Part shown: positions 62,003-64,000 of the stretch, in pieces
How positions within the stretch are numbered: position 1 is the stretch's first letter
Layout: each line of letters starts with the position of its first letter
Source: Lachnospiraceae bacterium UBA7054
Lineage (GTDB): Bacteria > Bacillota > Clostridia > Lachnospirales > Lachnospiraceae
Length of the DNA: 64,000 nucleotides
Assembly (NCBI GenBank): GCA_002492725.1
Contig: DLAF01000053.1
Location: forward strand, 1-64,000
Direction: 5' to 3'
Made by a program: the position numbers and the translations under genes
Notes under the pieces: model-generated
The model's database searches: none
The model's input: the letters and a program-made list of their open reading frames with translations, nothing else
Told to the model about the DNA's origin: nothing

Positions 62003-63523
62003 TTATTCTGCTGGCGGGGGCGCTGCTTCCGGCTGTGGCGCCGGCGCCGGTTGCTGTTCCTGTGCCGCCGCTTGCGCTGCTGCCGCTTCTGCCGCTGCGC
62101 GGAAAGAACCCGCCACAGCCTTGACCTGATCTACACTGTTTGTCGCTACAGCCGCCATAATTGCATTGTAGGCGTTAGGATCTTCTGTGGCCACACCCAC
62201 TGTCGCGCTTCTGGGTGCCTTCATATAGCTGCTGCTGTTTACCTGCTCGCGGCTGACCTCTACACCGTTTTCTTTCACGATCTTCCAAAGTTTTGCCTTA
62301 TATCCCACATGGGCGGACTGCACACTGCAAAAGCCTACTGGCATTGACTCATCCACATAAATCACTTCCGCATCAGGCTCGATCCGCTCGACTACTTCGC
62401 TCTCATAAATGACTTCACGGTTGCTGTCTCTCGTCTCCACACCATAAATCGTAAAAGTAATCTGTTTCTCCGGCGTTGTATATCCTTCTATATAAATGGG
62501 ATAATCCAAATTGTTTCTAAATTTAAAATCTTTTCCCGATGACTCTGCGATGGCAGCATCCGCGGAAGGCTCCACATAGGTGACGATCATGGAGTGATTA
62601 TACCGCTCTACCACCTCAAGTTCCGCCAGCAATACCGCATTGTAAAGCGTGGTGGACACCTGACAGATACCGCCGCCCAGACTGTCAACTACCTGGCCGT
62701 TTAAGTAAGATGCCGCCATATAGTACCCGTTATCCTCTGAAAACGGTGTAATCGACTCAAGCGCTGATATCTCATCTCCCGGATACATCGTGATTCCATT
62801 GAGTAACCTGCATCCGTTTGCCACGTTCGCGCTTCTGGCGCCGCCGGAAGTGGAAAAGCTGGTAGTAAAAGTTCCCAGCACATCTCTCACCTTCTCCAAA
62901 TCTTCCGCCGTCCCCTGCGGCTCATCGATCCTGACCGTAAGATCTACATCACAGGCGCCCCCGTTCCAGTCTCCCGTCAGACGCTCATAAACAGACTCGA
63001 CGGATGCCTCCGTATCTATCACTCTGCCGGCCTGCCCCTCTGTGACCGAAAAGCCTTCTTCCGTCTTTTGCAGGGTTGCGTTTACGGCCTCCTGATTGTA
63101 CTGCCCGGCATTCTCCTCGATCAGCGAACGGATCTTCTCCTTATCAAAATCAAAACTTACCCGATATACCTTATTTTTATATTCAAGATTCTTTAATTCC
63201 CTGTAACAACTTAAGATATCCCCATCCCGGCCAAAATTTACCGCCTCCTCCAGGATGTCATCATTGCCCCATTTTAAGCCAAGTTCCGCCGCAGTAGCTG
63301 CGATTTCTCCCTCTTCGTCTACGTGAAGTGTGATCTGCGCATCGCCAAACCCTGCCACATACTCCTCAATCTCCTGCCTGGCCTGGCTCTTCGTCATCCC
63401 CGAGAGATCGATGTCCTCCACATAAATACCCGATTCAATTTTCTCCTCCCTGGCCTGCACCGGCATGACCGCAAATGCCGTCGCCGCAAGCGCTGCCAAA
63501 ACCACAAACGAAACCCTTTTCAT
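62003..63523 (-). CDS. VanW family exported protein
   Basis: A 506-residue exported protein. Signal peptide MKRVSFVVLAALAATAFA. Residues about 40-220 hold two peptidoglycan-binding/YoaR-type repeats, the VanW core lies near 240-370 (YYMAASYLNGQVVDSLGGGICQVSTTLYNAVLLAEL in part: GGGICQVSTTLYNA; RYNHSMIVTYVEP), then a Thr/Glu-rich G5-like end. The tail (about 470-506) is rich in Ala, Gln and Pro. Start at 63523 has GAGG five bases upstream. Role in cell-wall binding or spore-associated function is not established. Confidence 0.87.
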   Translation of the reverse strand: MKRVSFVVLAALAATAFAVMPVQAREEKIESGIYVEDIDLSGMTKSQARQEIEEYVAGFGDAQITLHVDEEGEIAATAAELGLKWGNDDILEEAVNFGRDGDILSCYRELKNLEYKNKVYRVSFDFDKEKIRSLIEENAGQYNQEAVNATLQKTEEGFSVTEGQAGRVIDTEASVESVYERLTGDWNGGACDVDLTVRIDEPQGTAEDLEKVRDVLGTFTTSFSTSGGARSANVANGCRLLNGITMYPGDEISALESITPFSEDNGYYMAASYLNGQVVDSLGGGICQVSTTLYNAVLLAELEVVERYNHSMIVTYVEPSADAAIAESSGKDFKFRNNLDYPIYIEGYTTPEKQITFTIYGVETRDSNREVIYESEVVERIEPDAEVIYVDESMPVGFCSVQSAHVGYKAKLWKIVKENGVEVSREQVNSSSYMKAPRSATVGVATEDPNAYNAIMAAVATNSVDQVKAVAGSFRAAAEAAAAQAAAQEQQPAPAPQPEAAPPPAE

Positions 63524-63592
63524 AATTACCTCTGCCCCAGAGCTGATTCCATCTTTTCTCCATGTCAAAATTGCCTGCCCGAAAAATCTGTG

Positions 63593-63700
63593 CTAAAATG
63601 AATACAGCGCAGAGGCAAACATCGGAACGAGCATGGCTATTACCACGACAATAATGATAATGGATGAAATGATCTTTCTGGTCTTTTTGTTAAATTTCAT
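63593..63700 (-). CDS. Small membrane peptide, 35 residues
   Basis: A 35-residue frame starting at 63700 and ending TAG at 63593, with AGAGGTG six bases upstream. MKFNKKTRKIISS is basic and is followed by a single hydrophobic helix (IIIIVVVIAMLVPMF). The N-in, single-TM type is common among short conserved peptides of Clostridia. It lies 70 bases before the VanW start on the same strand. Confidence 0.6.
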   Translation of the reverse strand: MKFNKKTRKIISSIIIIVVVIAMLVPMFASALYSF

Positions 63701-63743
63701 GCGAACACCTCTGTAAAGTCATTTTGACATAAAGGAATTATAT

Positions 63744-64000
63744 ATGAATTTACTACTTTTTGCAAGCACCTTCGCGCTGGCATTGGCCATCGCAATTACC
63801 TCCAAAAGAAATGTCAAAAGCAGAGCCGCCATCGAACAGGAATTTTGGGAGCGGGAAAGAGCTGCCAACAATACACGCAGAAAATCTCTGGACGATCTGG
63901 CCTACATCAGACTGCCCATGGAAATTTTTCCCATGGATCTGCTGCCTGATGATCCCAAGGTGGAAGATTACCGCCAGACCATCCTGTCACTAAAGGAGCT
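63744..64000 (+). CDS. N-terminal part of a membrane-associated protein (partial)
   Basis: ATG at 63744 with AAAGGAA eight bases upstream opens a frame that runs without stop to the window end (85 codons). Residues 1-19 are hydrophobic (MNLLLFASTFALALAIAIT), then charged KRNVKSRAAIEQEFWERE, and further on LAYIRLPMEIFPMDLLPDDPKVEDYRQT. It looks like a single-TM anchor followed by a cytosolic domain. I do not recognise the family from this piece. Confidence 0.7.
   Translation, partial: MNLLLFASTFALALAIAITSKRNVKSRAAIEQEFWERERAANNTRRKSLDDLAYIRLPMEIFPMDLLPDDPKVEDYRQTILSLKE

Overview
The window reads as a chromosomal segment of an anaerobic Gram-positive gut-type bacterium of the class Clostridia, most likely family Lachnospiraceae. 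This rests on protein types rather than any marker gene: VanW/G5-type surface protein, YhaM exonuclease, MutS2, a hydrogenase-like chemoreceptor, several bacitracin/lantibiotic-type ABC transporters with two-component systems, and remnants of an Rpn-type (PD-(D/E)XK) transposase family common in that family. There is no rRNA, tRNA or CRISPR array that I can see, and no gap above 300 bases without a gene.

Layout. 2-115 is the tail of a coiled-coil protein. 135-12002 holds two adjacent peptide-stress modules: an FtsX-type ABC transporter with its own response regulator and kinase (135-5313), and a second regulator/kinase pair (5372-7386) whose probable BcrA-type ABC transporter lies at 9591-12002. 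Between the second pair and its transporter sits an AT-rich two-gene insert (7499-9351), an AAA15-type ATPase plus a RloB/TOPRIM-like protein, which looks like a defence module. The same 22-bp tandem operator stands on both sides of this insert. A PanE-type reductase (11997-12914) is followed by a ten-gene Mrp/Mbh-type cation antiporter operon (13109-22660) with four MrpD/NuoL-like subunits, no single MrpA and no redox subunits. Next is an AT-rich three-gene cassette led by a RelA/SpoT synthetase-domain protein (22806-24566), then an MMPL transporter with a GLUG-repeat surface protein (24644-30896), a KtrAB/TrkHA potassium system (31070-33104) and a diguanylate cyclase (33239-34465).

34518-45251 contains a metallo-hydrolase, a third regulator-ABC-kinase peptide-resistance operon (35343-38802), a MATE pump, a flavodoxin lipoprotein, a DRE-TIM citrate/isopropylmalate synthase-like enzyme, an aldo/keto reductase and a methyltransferase/beta-lactamase-fold fusion. 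45319-47256 is a soluble [FeFe]-hydrogenase-like domain joined to a chemoreceptor signalling domain. 47508-52935 has a MerR regulator, a decayed Rpn gene, RlmD, YhaM and a toxin-antitoxin pair whose zeta-like toxin carries an in-frame stop. 52987-59042 contains an HtrA-like protein lacking all three catalytic residues, mutS2 and a further two-component system. 59047-61195 is a coupled trmL/aminotransferase/AsnC-type operon, followed by a half-length AIRS protein, a VanW protein, a 35-residue membrane peptide and the start of one more gene.

Common themes are envelope stress sensing (four complete two-component systems, three with ABC transporters), ion homeostasis (Mrp-like complex, Ktr) and small accessory insertions between conserved operons. 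The best candidates for undescribed biology are the ATPase/RloB-like insert, the RelA-domain cassette, the hydrogenase-like chemoreceptor, the catalytically dead HtrA homologue and the stand-alone Mrp/Mbh-type operon with its internal hairpin repeats.
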